The position numbers and the translations under genes are program-made. Under the pieces are notes generated by a model. The model saw nothing but the letters and a program-made list of their open reading frames with translations. It ran no database searches and was not told where the DNA came from. This document shows positions 12,690 to 26,219 of a stretch of DNA of 64,000 nucleotides, piece by piece (within the stretch, counting starts at the first letter, position 1; every line of letters begins with the position of its first letter). Source of the DNA: Dicaeum eximium (Eukaryota; Chordata; Aves; Passeriformes; Dicaeidae); assembly GCA_013396995.1 (NCBI GenBank), contig VWZP01005794.1, positions 2,181,355 to 2,245,354 of the forward strand, written 5' to 3'.

Positions 12690-15600
12690 ACCATAATAAG
12701 TGTTTTCTAGCTCATCAATTATCTTGGATAATAAGCTTTATTCCTTTTGTATTCATGTCATTCATATGCTAAACATATTAATTTACTGAGAATTTCTAGT
12801 CTTGGCCTGTTAAGTTTCTAAAAACTGTCTGAAAATTATGTTGGCATAGAGGCAGCCAAATTAACAGAAGTTCTTAGTGAAGTAGGAACATTCCCAAAAA
12901 CTGCACCTGATTTCAGATCTTTGTGGTTTGTATCAGTCACATCATACTTGACCTCTGATCTGTAGATCTTTAGAGAGTGCAGTACACCACTGACCCAAAA
13001 AAGAGACAATTGCAAGTTTGCCTAAAAAGTTCTGACAGTCAATGAAATGAAAAAAAAAAGAACTGTGTTAATATATATGTGAAATAGTGAATTTCACTTT
13101 CTGTTAGGCATTTTTTCTTGTTGATAATCCTTAGCACTCTAATTGCATGGAATTTTGCAAAGACAAACAAATTACCTGCTGCAGACTAGTTGAGCATAAC
13201 AAAAACAATTATGTATCTATAATTCATGATTTCTTTTTCCAATTATTTCCCCTGTTATATGTAAACTACCATAAACAAAGTAGGTTCTGGGATTGTCTAT
13301 GCTGACATGTCAATTTACAGCCTGCGTGAGAGCCCCAGGTCTAGCAGGAGCTTGAATGAAAATTGGACTTGTATACCAGAGTTTTAGAGCCACCTGTAGC
13401 TGGGAGCTCATGTTCTACAACAGTGTTTTGTCCTAAAGTATATTTGATGTCGACCAAAAGTGATGTTTTGGTCTTCATGGCCAAATCAAGCATGATCTAA
13501 TGGAGGAAGAAGAAATCCAGACAGTTTCTCCCAGGTAATTCTCCATGTACATGTTAAAGTAGGAAGAGCTGATGTAGAGGCTAATACCCAGCTAAACTCT
13601 CATCCCACTGGTGTTATCTAGTTCCATTCTTAAAGCCAACATAGGGCTCTTTAAGCTTATTTATGCCATTTTCTATGAGTAAAAATCACCATTTTAAACC
13701 ATTTTAATGAATAATGTGGTATCAGTTGGGTCAGACAGAGACAGTATAACTCCATTACAGTAAAAAGTACGAAGTGAAGTGAAAAAAGTGAGTTTAAAGA
13801 CAGAGTGCTTGGCCCACAGGAAGGAGGCAGCTGTTGATATATTGTGGAGTGAACTATCACAGGCATAGTAGAAAAATGCTTGGAGGTGAAGAGAACAAAT
13901 CGGGCAGAGAGGAAAGAAGACTGGGCAGAGCAAAGGTGCTTTAACAGAAATTAGATGCACTGAGAAACAGCATCTGACTTTAAAGATGAGAATGAAGGTT
14001 GGCATTTCACAGATAAGAACAAAGATGAAGTCAGTGAAGAGTTTCCAGGGCTGGCAACGACATACTAGGAAGAGAACTGGAAGATTTTATAAGAGGGGAA
14101 GGATAGAGGTGGAGTAGATTAGTTACATAATCTGTGGAAACCCTAGGCCAGGATTGCAGTACTTTCAAACACTTGTTGAATCTAAAGATGTTCATCCAAG
14201 GGAGAGAATTCAAGGATTTAAAGAGAAGGATGTAATACTGAATTTTAGACAATAGGGCTATGTACCACATGTGTTCAGGCAGTGCAGGAAAGAAGTTTTA
14301 GCCTACCAGCAGAAAAAAGGAATTGTAAACTTCCAAGAAATGGAGGACATACTGTGAGTTACATGGAGGTGCAAGACAAAGGTGCTACTAACATAGATAT
14401 TTATTTATTTTCAGATAAAAAGGTCTTTAACAGCACCATAAACCAAAATCCATGGTCATGTCAGAACATCCTTTAAAAGACAAAGAATCATAGTATTCTC
14501 TCAGAAAAATTTAGACATTCAACATACATCAAGAGGTCTTTGAATGCCTGTGCTCAAGAATTAAGACTTTTCACTGTACACCAACATGAACCAGTTATCG
14601 TTTGCAGGAAGAATCGCCTCGCATGATTATTCATATGAATAAAATGTGCAGTGCTCCCAAAAATTCCCAACTAACTTGGTATGTCAATTGCTAAACAGAA
14701 TTTATCTGTTAGAGAATTGTCAGAATTCTCAAGAATTCTGTAGAAATTCTGTCAGAATTTCTCACAGCTGTTTTCTGTGCAGAATGGGGATAACACCGCT
14801 GCAGAAATTGTGACGTTTAGACCAAGTCATCTTATTGTCAGATACAACAAAAGCAATGTTTATATAACGCTTCAGAACGTAGCTTGAAGTGGAAGTTATG
14901 AAAGCACAGTTTCATATTTGTGGATGCCTCATGCACCCACTTACAGTCTTTTTTGAATGCCACTGTTGGGCTGCAAAGTATATGTTTAGTGCATTTCACT
15001 GTGTTCCTGCAGGCTTGTTTGGAGCACTGAAAGGATTCTAGTAACTGGGAAACTTTGAAGAATGGGGACTCTTGATAATGAGTCAAGAGTGAAAGACACA
15101 TAGCCTGTCTCCTGAAACAACCATAAAATAAATCAAAACATTATCACTGTCCCTGCCCTCCAATACATGCAGCATGGAACTGTTACAAGCTTTGTCCAAT
15201 GCAGTTAAACAGGCTCATATAAAGGTATATTATTGATAAAAGGAAAGGCATGCATTTCTAAAGGATGGACATCTCCATAAACTAGATACTAATCTTGTTA
15301 CATGAAAAAAAAATCTCTTTTACAATTAGTAACATTCTTTCAGTTGTAAACAGAAAAATGTTCTGCTAATCATCCTCTCAGGGATCCCACTGGAAAATAT
15401 TCCTTTACACATTTGGACTTTTTTTTTTTCACAGCTCATGTTTATAACTCCACATCACATCTCCAATTCTTAATACAGTCATTTATATGCAGTGAAAATC
15501 TGGAAGTGGCTGATAGCCACTAAACAGAATCTCATTTGCGACTAACAGCTTTGGGTGATGGCATCTAAGGTGGTGGGCCAAAAGGAAAAAAAAAAGGATG

Positions 15601-16440
15601 GGGGACAAGGGAGGGGGAATGTGTTGAACACGACCATTCATCTCATATAAAAGGCAATCGATTGCCATGCAACTCAATAGAACTGCTGATTTGGAATTCA
15701 TTCAGATACAGAGCTCTGAACAGAATCCTTGAATGAGTAAACAATTTGCTTTTGTTAAAGACACATGAGTTCCCTCATCATCTGACATAAAAAACAATAC
15801 ACAGCGAATATTCTGTGTTCAGGTTAATTACAAAAGAAACTTATTTGGTTTTAGAAAATACTCTAAAAAAGCATAATTTAATATTGAACTGAAAAGTGCG
15901 CTCAATTAGTATTAGACATATTTGAAAGTTTATAAATAATTCCTTTTACAGATGGTTGACTCTAAAATTTAAGGGCAGATATGGACACCTATAAAATAAC
16001 AAAAAATTATAGCAACAGGTGAAAAGATGTATTTTTTAAAATTATGCATATTTAATAACTATATGGATCTTTGTTTACAGTCCAGCAAGTAATAGTAGTA
16101 AAGGAAAGGAGGTTTATGTTCTTTATAATAAGAATAACATAACTGAAGTGCACAACTGAAGTGCACAACCTTGCTCTACTAAAACTTGTCTGAACAGGCA
16201 AGAGAGGTTTAAATTGCTTTATCAAGACAACCAGATAGAAACATCCTGAAGACCATTTTGACAAAATCATCCAGAAAACAATAAAATATACTTGTATCTG
16301 TTAAAGGAATGAAGAAAACCAGGTTCTGGGACAAAAGAAAGTCACTTTGTTTTGCAAGACATTGTTTACTTAAACCCAATTTCCTATTTATGAATAGAAT
16401 TTTGCTCAAGAAAGGGACCAGGTATATGATTTATCCAAAC
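12690..16440. other. AT-rich unique non-coding sequence
   Basis: No gene recognised. A knot of overlapping GAATTC-type palindromes lies at 14711-14765 and a perfect 13-base tandem duplication at 16141-16166. Open frames of up to 103 codons (13694-14005, minus) look random. Confidence 0.5.
16141..16166. repeat. 13-bp tandem duplication (2 copies)
   Basis: The unit AACTGAAGTGCAC occurs twice head to tail without mismatch. Seen directly. Confidence 0.95.
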
Positions 16441-16450
16441 AATCATAACC

Positions 16451-16662
16451 TGTTACCTGATAAACTCTCGTGTTTTTATGTCTCATGTTAAATGTTAGCA
16501 CTCAATGCTACTTGGCTGCAAACATAAACATCATTTTCACTTCTGAGCACTGGAAAACTGTCACCTTTTGAGAGCATGAGTATATGGACTGAGGCTGAAA
16601 TTTTGGTTCTTAGGTACTCTCAGAAAGAACTAAACACCCCCTCCTCATTTTGTGCTAAACCA
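16451..16662. repeat. direct repeat A, copy 1
   Basis: About 212 bases that recur at 18308-18527. Both copies start TGTTACCTGATAAAC and end GTGCTAA(A/G)CCA. They share long identical blocks, including about 44 identical bases around CTGAGCACTGGAAAACTG, with several short indels. By eye the identity is high but not recent. The TG...CA outline could suggest a short LTR, but no target-site duplication or primer-binding site is visible. A local duplication, or an interspersed repeat I do not know, are the alternatives. Confidence 0.85.
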
Positions 16663-18307
16663 ATGGAAATAAAGACTATAACTAAGTCTCTTGTCTAAAA
16701 ATAACGAGAAGTCAAGATGTTAAGAATGTTATGCAGAAGGGACTGGATGCACAAAATAAAGGGCTAGAAGAATTACACCCAGTATGTAATAGGTTGCTAA
16801 TATTCATATCAAATCTTGGGGTTTGAGTTAATTTTCTTTCGCAAACATTACCACCATGATTTTCTAATATGGAGACTTAGTTTCTGAACTGTGAATTTTG
16901 GAACTAAAATTGCAGCAAGCTTTGGAGATGCATAGAACTCTGCTTCTGGATTATTTTCAATAACTCTCTGGAAAAAAACAACCAACATTGACAATGATTC
17001 TATAGAAGTGTTTCATAAATAAATATATGTTTAATATAAGAAGAAATATGTCAAAAGGCCTTGTTGAACTGTGCTTGCTGAAAGCCAATAACACCTTACT
17101 CCTTATTGCTATCTTAATTTTGCTCAACATCAGCAGAGATTAAAATGTCCAAAGAATTCTTTACTGGGCCTTACAGATCAGTGTTCCCACCACAGGTCTC
17201 CACATGAATCAGAATTTCTGTGGATCAGCCTTGGCCTGCCTGAAGGTTTCTTTTGGCTTTCTTTAGCTTAGTGCAATTGTGCAGTGTCACACCTATTGTT
17301 ATAAGCATTTTTTATCCAAGAGAGAGCTACAATGGTAAAGCAAGCACTCCATGTCAGTTTAGCTATCCATTACCTTACCAAAAACTGCAACATAGAGGGG
17401 TAAGGTATAATTTTTTTCTCCAACATATTGAAGAATATTTTTTCTAAAATTTACTAATTTCTTTCTATGATCACTGTCAGACATACATTAATTACTGCCA
17501 TGTATAGATGTGGATGTCTCTTATCTCCTATTGTTCTTAGAATTTCAGTCATAATTTCAAATCAACCACATGCTGAATTAATTAATTGTTCTTACTTAAG
17601 GTTATAAGTGAGGGAAATAAATGTGATTGCTCATAAAAGGATAAATTTCCTTTTGGCACAAAATACAGTTTTTCAAAATGTGTATCTATATTTTTGATTT
17701 ACATAAGCAAATAATGACAGCACAATAATGTGATGGTTTGATGAAATGAAAAAAAAAGAAAATTGATTTTATCTTACTGATAAATTATGATGCAACTTTT
17801 AAATTAATTCAAAATTTACAGGGTTGTTTCAGTCTTTAGTTGTGACAGATGCTCACCAAAACATATATAATCTTTGACTGGTGTGGTTTGTGCAAGATTT
17901 CAAGCAAATCCTGAAGCAGAATCAAATGCAGGCATTTGAAAGGCATTGAAAGTATAATTCCTGAAGAGTAAGTCTTAGCCAAGTCTTCAATAACTGAAAA
18001 ATCCATGGACTATAATATCTAGATAAGTCGGTTTATTATTGTTCTGAGATGGGCTGGATTTGATCTACTCATGTAACCTATTTGTGCTGTAAATACATGC
18101 AACCTATATGTTTTTGACTGTGGTCTTGTATCTAGAAATGAATATGTAGGACTAGTCCAATTGTTGTGCTTCACACCTCAAGAACCTGAGCTACCAGCTG
18201 TTAAAAATAATTTTCATTTAATATTTCTATCTACATTAACCTGAAGAAATCATATGACTTATATTTTTATATTTTATTTGCAGTTTATTTTTTATTTTGC
18301 ACAGCTG
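16663..18307. other. AT-rich spacer between the two direct repeats
   Basis: About 1.65 kb with no retroviral or transposon coding remnant that I can see. There is no obvious primer-binding site after the left copy and no polypurine tract before the right copy. This weakens a retroelement reading of the flanking repeats. Confidence 0.5.
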
Positions 18308-18527
18308 TGTTACCTGATAAACTGATTAAAAAGATGTTTTTACATCTTGTGTTAAATGTTAGCACCTCACTCAATGCTACTTGGCTGAAAACATAAACTT
18401 TCCACTTCTGAGCACTGGAAAACTGTCACCTTTTGAGAGCATGAGTAGGTGAACTGGGGCCAAAATTTTGATTCTTAGGTATTCTCAGAAAGCACTGAAC
18501 ACTCCCTCCTCATTTAGTGCTAAGCCA
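18308..18527. repeat. direct repeat A, copy 2
   Basis: Second copy of the repeat at 16451-16662, in the same orientation. Relative to copy 1 it has extra bases near 18325-18340 and an insertion (CACCTCACTC against CACTC), and it lacks a few bases near the CATAAA block. Similarity appears to stop abruptly at both ends. Confidence 0.85.
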
Positions 18528-21500
18528 AGTCTACAAAACCAAACACTGGACAATTCCATTTACTGTGTAAAATATTTCTACATCTAACATCAACTGAAGT
18601 AATTCAAAGTTCCTAAACTAAATTTGCAGCTATTGGATGCTCCTACTTTTTCCAAGGCTTAGATTTCAGCTGAGGAACCCTTGAGAGTAAAGGATTAAGA
18701 GTTTGCATCTTTTTACTTATTGTGGAAAAAGGCTGAGAAATTCCCTTCAGCAGAGCACTGAGGTGGTTTGCGTAAGCTCTTGCTATGCCAAGTCTCCCAT
18801 TTTTCTAAAGGGCATCTAATTATTAGTCATCCTTGAAATATTCTCCCCAGTACTGACCTGATGAACTGTTAGCTTCTTGGAGGGAGAAGGAGGAAACGGG
18901 GGTGTATTTTCTGAAGGTCTGTTTACATAATTTTAGAAAAGCAAAGAAGCAGAGAAAGGATTTGCCTGCTCTCCAGATGACCTTGAAGTCTGTAGGGCAA
19001 ACCACAGAAGTTATGTAACAATTAAAACAGACAAGAGGAAAGGAGGCAAATCCTCTAGAATCCCCAAATATAGAAATGCTGCACATGATTAGGCCACCAT
19101 TGTTTTCAATCTGTCTTGTGCATCTTGTGAGACCAGTCTTGGTTTAATTACTGTGGTTAAGAAAAATCTTTGCCATTAATTTATAAAACAATGCAATGCT
19201 ATATACATATACAAAATATAATATAAAAGTAAAATATAATTTTCCAAAACCAAATAATAATGTTACAATTAATAATTACAATTAATAATAATTTTACAAA
19301 TAATATAATTTTACAATTTTTAAAAAGTTTTTGAAAATTGAATGGCAATAAAATTAATTTCTTACATTTTAGCTTTCACAAATTAGATAAAAGTCTGAGT
19401 TTGATATTCAGTTTAAGAAAATAATCGTGTCTTCCAATCACATTTGATTTTTTTTTAATGTGTAATGGTAATCTATTATGAAAATAATCCGTAATGAAAA
19501 GTAGACAATAGGATATTACAATCTTCATAATTTTGGAGCAACTTGAAGTTATTTGAGTATTATACTGAGATCATTTGATAAAAATGCTGATCTGGCACAT
19601 GATATAAATGGTGATCTGAAGAGACTGTCACTGCATTGTTGCAATTAAGTAAACAGCAGATCCAGCTCCCATACATTCTATCCAAAAAATTAACTATTAA
19701 AAAGTCCAATGCTTTTGCCTTTTTAGAATTCCAAAATGCATTATTCTCCAAGCTAATCCAGGCTGAGCAGGCTGAGGCAGATATTAGTAGAGAACTTTCA
19801 GAGAAGTGGTCTAAGACAACAGTGGTTTCTTTCATAGTAGCCTGTACACATTCCTCCTCCCTTCCTAAAAGGCAACTGCAAAAAGAAGCCTCAACAGATC
19901 ACTGGGTTTTATCATTAATTTAGACCTCATATGGGAATAACTGCACTGGGTGCATACTCTTAAAAGGGAGAATGAGATGAGCTCAGGATTGACAAAATGA
20001 GCCAAATAAATTAAAAGATTAAAGAGTGGCTGTTGGCATAAGATAAAACAACCAGGTAGTTGATGGATAGAAAGACACTTCTCTGAATATAAAATGTTCT
20101 GTGAATTACCTAGAACATTTGAAATACTAAATTTTAAAGGAGAAAAAGAAATAAGTAAAGCTAGGTGGCGACATGCTACAGCTGTAAAAGATTATTTTCT
20201 AACTTAAAACTTCAGAGTGATTTACCTGTCAGGCGTCACATCTCCAGTGACATGACCTTGACCTGTCAGTCTGGATGCATTAAAATGCTCCTTCTGGCCT
20301 CTAACACTAATAATGATCACAGGGTACAGCATAAAGTATTCTTTAGAATGCTCTAAAGAACAAGGGTAAAAGAGAAAGAATGACACAAAATGCTTCACAT
20401 CACAGTTATAGCCCTGAACTTTTTGTCTGACAAAGGTCAGAGAGGGTAAAGAAGACAGATATTCAAGAACTAAAGGTATGTCTTGTTTTCTTCCAACAAT
20501 ATAAAGGGATTCACTATAAAAAAGAAACATTGTTGGCATAGAGAACACAAACTAAGCACTCCACCTACTTACTTGATGCTCCTTGAGGAGTGAAACTTAA
20601 AAGTGCAAAATTGTAATGACTGTGGTCAAAAGCAGAATGGAAGAAGTTTAACAAGATTATTGTAAGCAAAGTTTTGACATTCTGCATTCAATTTCAGCTG
20701 CATAGATCTTGGTACATAGGATTCATATGATGTCCATGACATGAATTCTTCTTTGACACAAAAAGAGATAGGAGAAAAAAAGTTAAAACCCCACTAATTT
20801 ACAACTCTACTACAGGAAGAGGAATACCACTGTTAATAAAAAAGAAAATTAGGAATACTTTTTAAAGCATTCATTTCCATTATGAAAGCATTTTTCAGAG
20901 CAATTACACTAGGCAGAATAATTAGCCTGGCATTTTGTAGATTGATAGCTTTGCACATGTTTTGCCCAAGACTGTCATACCTTCCTAGTGCCACTTCAGC
21001 ATATGATACAGACTGATTTCTTAATTGATCCAACTTTCTGTCTATATGAATCCCACAGAGAGAGGAATCACATGGTGTGGAAAAAAAACATAGCATGTGT
21101 CCTGCAAGCCCATTAGCAGACAGAGCCACTGTTGAAGACACAGCTCATTGTCACCTTGTGCAGAGGGCACAGACTTGCAGACCAGATTCAGCACTCTACT
21201 GTCAATGCCCAAAATACCCATGCTCCTGTCAGCAGCTGTCAGTGTAGGCTAATTGGGTGAGCCTCAGCCAGGGGCCCTGCAGAACTAGGCAACTGTTTTC
21301 AGCATAACACTCTCAGGAACGATGAAGATTAACCCACTTTAGGAATATCTTGCAATTTTTCTGATCTGTCAATGTGGAAGGAATCAGGAAGTTCAAATGT
21401 GTATTTTTATGTTTTCCAAACAAAAAAAGATCTAATTTTAAACTGAGTTCTACCAGATGTACTACAAAACAATCTTCCCCTCAAAAAGGAAAAAAAAAAA

Positions 21501-22400
21501 AGGAAGGTCCTTGTCTCCTTTGTCTTTGTCTCAAATATCAATATGTATTGTTATTCACTAGTATTTTCTCATTCCTTCAAAACATCATTATATTTTCAGT
21601 CCTCATATGTATGTTCTGTTTGGAGGTTCCAAGAGTCTCTTTTATACAAGTGGCAGAAGAGGTCACTAAGGACCACTTTTCAGTAAGGTCATCCACAGTG
21701 GGATCTATCAAGAAAGCTGGAGGAAGGCAGCTGCCAAAATAAACAGCATCTCAGAGCAGCCAACTGCCTCCTTAGCCAACATCATAACTTATATTCCTTA
21801 TTAACATAAGTTATTCCAGGCTGAAAAAGCCCACCTGTGACTCAACTTCGGACAGTACTCAGCTTTTGGATCCTACAAGGAGGACCATGACATCACAGAT
21901 AGTACTTTCCTGATCCCATTCTCCCTAACAGTGGCAGAAAAAAGTTCTGGAAATTGGTCAGGATCATAGGCAGAGCAAGGCTGCTCTCTCTTCTTCCTTC
22001 CTTTCACCTTCTCCTGGCACTCAAAACTAAATTACATTTCCCACATCCATTTGAATTCACTGATCATTCCCACAGGCTTTTCTTCAAAAACCCTTAGAAA
22101 ACCCATTTGTCTTTCTAGAGCCCCAGCTCTTCCAGCACCCCTTCACAAGACTCCATTTACTGTGTCTGCTGCTGGGGTGCTCTTGTGCTATCCATGTTTA
22201 AGTGGAAGCAAGAAAAATTGAAAACTTACATCTGCAGCAGCTACTTGCAAAAGCAAGAAGTAGCTACATTACAGTATTGCTTTATATTTCACAATCAGAG
22301 TAATCAGAGTATATAAGAAAGGATGGGGCTCCTGCTGATATGGAATAGCAACTGCTTTCTCTAAAATCAAGCTGTAAGAGGCACCCTTTACTTTCAAGGA
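18528..22400. other. AT-rich unique non-coding sequence
   Basis: No gene recognised. A very AT-rich patch with a short tandem ACAATTAATAATT motif lies at about 19195-19330. The largest open frames (20222-20548 and 20833-21141 minus, 21374-21742 plus; 102-122 codons) show no domain and no convincing exon borders. Confidence 0.5.
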
Positions 22401-22410
22401 GCTGGAAGAT

Positions 22411-22488
22411 AGTGCACTCACTTTATTATAATAACCTATTGTATCAACCAAATGATACAATAGGCTATTATAATAAAGTGAGTGCATT
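22411..22488. repeat. near-perfect inverted repeat, 34-bp arms with 6-bp loop
   Basis: The left arm 22413-22446 and right arm 22453-22486 are reverse complements over 34 bp with one mismatch (A22434 against C22465). The loop is ACCAAA. In a minus-strand transcript the mismatch becomes a G-U pair, so the stem would be fully paired. No flanking transposon ends are seen. It could be a template-switch inverted duplication, a tiny inverted-repeat element, or a hairpin transcript; nothing in the sequence decides between them. Confidence 0.95.
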
Positions 22489-22491
22489 CAA

Positions 22492-22507
22492 TCAATCAAT
22501 TGATTGA
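22492..22507. repeat. 16-bp perfect palindrome next to the hairpin
   Basis: TCAATCAATTGATTGA is its own reverse complement. It starts only six bases after the right arm of the large hairpin, so two cruciform-capable sequences lie within 100 bp. Confidence 0.95.
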
Positions 22508-22509
22508 AA

Positions 22510-25500
22510 TAAATCTCTCCCACCTTCTAGAGGAACATGATACCTCAAGCTCTAAGATCAGAAAAGTGTTCAAAACACAATACTCATATTTTTGTTAGCT
22601 ATGAGTTTTGTTCAAAATGTGAAGATTTATAAGACTAGACAGAATATGCACATGGACAAAAATAAATATAATTTTTAGCCTAGCAGAAGCTCAGATGGCA
22701 AGCACAGCTTTATTCTGTTTCTGAAGACTGTGACGTCATTTTGTGAAGACTATATCTCAGAAAATGAAGAAACGATTTTCAGAGGGGGAACTGGAATTTG
22801 GGTTTCTCCCAAACCAAGTCTGAACTACTCAAAGTCCAGGTTACATTGTTATACTTCCTTCTCTGCTCTGTGAATCTTACCTTTTTTTTTTTTTTTATTG
22901 ACAAGGGTTCAGAAGTATTTTACCTAAGTCCTCCCATCCACCACACATGATGGCCTTGTATCTTTCTCAAGTTCCTGTCTCAGTCTATGTGCTGGAAAAA
23001 TTAGGTACTGCATTGCCTAAGTGCAGGATCCTAAATGTTTGTCTGGATCTAGCTTCAAGGGAATGTCCTTAGATCATAAACATACTCACAGCAAGTAGGA
23101 AAATGAAGATCTGAGTTTTAGACAAGCTCCAAAACACTACATATTCTTCATTGGTGACTTGCTAATAAGAAAGGGGTTTTATAAATTTGAAGCTGAAACA
23201 GAAATGAAAAAAGATTTACCTCTTAGAACATGCTTTTTTTCCAAAATTGCATTGAACCCTCAGATGCACTGAAATAATATTGTATACTACAACATCATTC
23301 CCTGCTGGGAATTTCAGCACAAGGGATGTTCTTCATTGTTATGCTGCTCTTTGATATATCTGAGCAGTCATGTCCTCTTCATAACCTATTCCAGTGCTTC
23401 CACAATAGATGGCTTCAATCCCAAGTGTGCGTTCACGTTCACCACTGTGGTATGGCACAAAGACGAAAATTGCAGCTATGCTGACAAACAACAGGGCAGA
23501 CACTAACGAAGCACAGGAGGAGAAGAATAAATGAATGTTAAATTGTCTTGAGGCTGTGATAATTTCTGTTTATTTTATTAACTTCAATTAGAAGGCAAAT
23601 TTCAGAATGAACATTTTTGAAAAGAGAATGAAGAGATAAAACACAAAACCTAACCTTTCAAATTAAGTGCTACAGCGTACCTTGTAAAGTTAAACATTAT
23701 TTCCAAGAAATATAAAAGTTTACATAAAATAACTGGTAGTCTCAAATAGACAGCTATTAAAATAGGTTTTCCTAATTATATGAATATACACACAACTACG
23801 TATCACTTCCTATAACAGCTTATTCAAAGGTACCAATACTTTGCAGAAGATGAATTTCCAGCAAATAATCAATTTCACAGCTACACCACAGACTCCAAAT
23901 GTTTTCTGAAATAAAAGAAACACACTCTTTTTCAAAATGCGGTTTTATATTATTATTCAGGTACTGTGAAGCTTTCCAGGCTTTGTTTGGGCATAGTAAT
24001 GCCTGTTACTTTTGTTCAATGTTTTCCTTATCCATATATAAGACCACATTAAATGAGTTTTTAAAAAATCTAAGAGAAAAGTCATTAGGTGTAACTTATA
24101 TATATTTTTTTATATATATTTATATTTTACACCATGGCTAAATTGTTTGGAAATTAATATGATTAGTTCACAACTCAAAAGTAAATATGAACTGAAGATG
24201 TGAAGATTAGACCAGTTGTTTTACTGTGGTAGCTGTGAAGCAACCAGGAATCACAAGGAAATACTTTGAATCTTTGATTACCTTTACAAAATCAGTTTTT
24301 AAAATAAAAGGATATATTATCAAGTGAAAGCACAAAACAGCATAGAAGAGGTATTTATTTCAGCAAACTTGTCTGTACCAAGAAATATTCCTCAAAAATG
24401 GATGGATATCCTGATTCTTGCAATCCCTTAAAACCTTGCCGCTTATGAGCTGAATACTACCTTTTTTCTTCATTCTTTCTTATCAGAGAAAACCCTAGGA
24501 AATGCTGGAAGAACTTCATCAACAAACTGTTGGATGAACACCGTGAAGATTAAAAGTTAATGAGAATTAGTAAATGAAAATTTCTATAGGGTAGACTAGC
24601 CTGCAATTTCCCAGAGTTATTCAGATGATCTGGCAAAATTTGGTCAATTACTCTTGTGCATATTGAAAGCTCTGGACCAAAATGCAACTAGACACAGCTT
24701 TAGTTATTTCTGTTGTGCTTGAAGAAAATTAGACGTTTTAAAATGCTGATGAGGCCATAGAAGATAAGAGACTGCTAAAATTAGGAACTCAACACATTCT
24801 ATGAAGATATTCTGAAACTTGTTATGTAAAACTTTATTTCTTAAATAACAGCATACTAAAATGCAAGAAATCACAAATATCATCTACTCTGAATCAATGG
24901 CTGTATTTTTTCATTATTATTATTTTACTTGAAATATTCTATTAGAGCTCAATGAAAAGAGAAACTGTATCCTATAAGATTTTCTAAATTAATTTTTCCA
25001 GTTCTGAAGAGAATGGATGACAAAGCTGAATTAGAAAACTTTTCATTGGAAAGTAGAAACTCTCAGTTCAAAATGTAAAAATAATATCAGTTCGATGTTT
25101 TTTGATATAAACAAAAAAGATTAAATATTCCCAGTCTGAATATTTAGGATCGGTTTACCAAAGATGTTTATTCTCAGGTGACCAAAAAGGGAAATTTAAA
25201 AATTCTTGCTGCAATATCTCTTCTATCCCTTTACTTTCTTTGTGTCCTATGGAGTTGTGAGATCCAAGAGGGGTTACATCTTATTCTATTGCCATGGATA
25301 TTAATGTTGAACAGTGGATGCTGGTGAGATGCAATTTCCACCATGTAGTGCTGCCATTGTACATAAGGGAGTAATTCCTAGATCAAATAATTTCTCTGGA
25401 ACATAGAGGATCAAGGACCTATTCTGGGTATTGCAGATACCAAATAACTAATCTTGTTCTTTGGATACTTTTATATGTCTAACTAGATTATACTCTAAAG

Positions 25501-26103
25501 TTCAAAATGGATCTGCATATTTTCCTAAAAAATATTGGTGGTCAAATTTTTGGGACTGACAAGTCTACGAATTATTACAAAATAAACAGTAAAGAAAAGT
25601 CTGATTTGGGTTTTTTTTGATTGTTCTGTTTGGTTTTTTTACATAGAAGACAATCTCCATTACAAGCATGCATACCATTGAAGAGTAGTCTTCATTCTTT
25701 AGTACTCATTGCAAATTTTATTAGGATTTCAGGAAAATAAAAAAATAAATAAATTAAATACTGCATCATTCAAATAAAAATAATCTGAATTACATTGTTT
25801 TGGTTTTGCTGAAAACAAAATTTGGCCAAGACAAGAAGGCAGATATGACATTAATGATACTCATGTGAGTAGAATCAATGCATCATGTTGTCATGAAACT
25901 GGCATTTTCATTTCTCACTCCCACAGACATAAAATAGCAGCATCCAATATGCTGTCAAGGTACTGCATACCAGTGGGAAAACGCATTCAAACTTTCAGAT
26001 GTGTAAAACAGATGACTGTTTCAGAGTGTCTTAGGAATGTCTAAAAGTAGACAGAAACATTTAAACTATATTAGAAAAATTATGCTTGAAGAAAATACAC
26101 AGA
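22510..26103. other. AT-rich unique non-coding sequence
   Basis: I see no gene or known transposon. A poly-T run is at 22882-22896 and an ATATAT-rich patch at about 24098-24127. Open frames do not exceed about 80 codons. Confidence 0.55.
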
Positions 26104-26219
26104 CCACAGAATCACAGAATCTAGTAGGTTGGAAAAGACCTTTGAGATCATCATGTCCAACCTATGACCGAACAGCACCTTGCCAAACAGACCATGGCAC
26201 TAAGTGCAATATCCAATAG

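Noticed and set aside
16451..18527. A complete short LTR retrotransposon bounded by the two direct repeats
   Set aside because: The bases next to the outer ends do not form a target-site duplication, and no primer-binding site, polypurine tract or coding remnant was seen between the copies.
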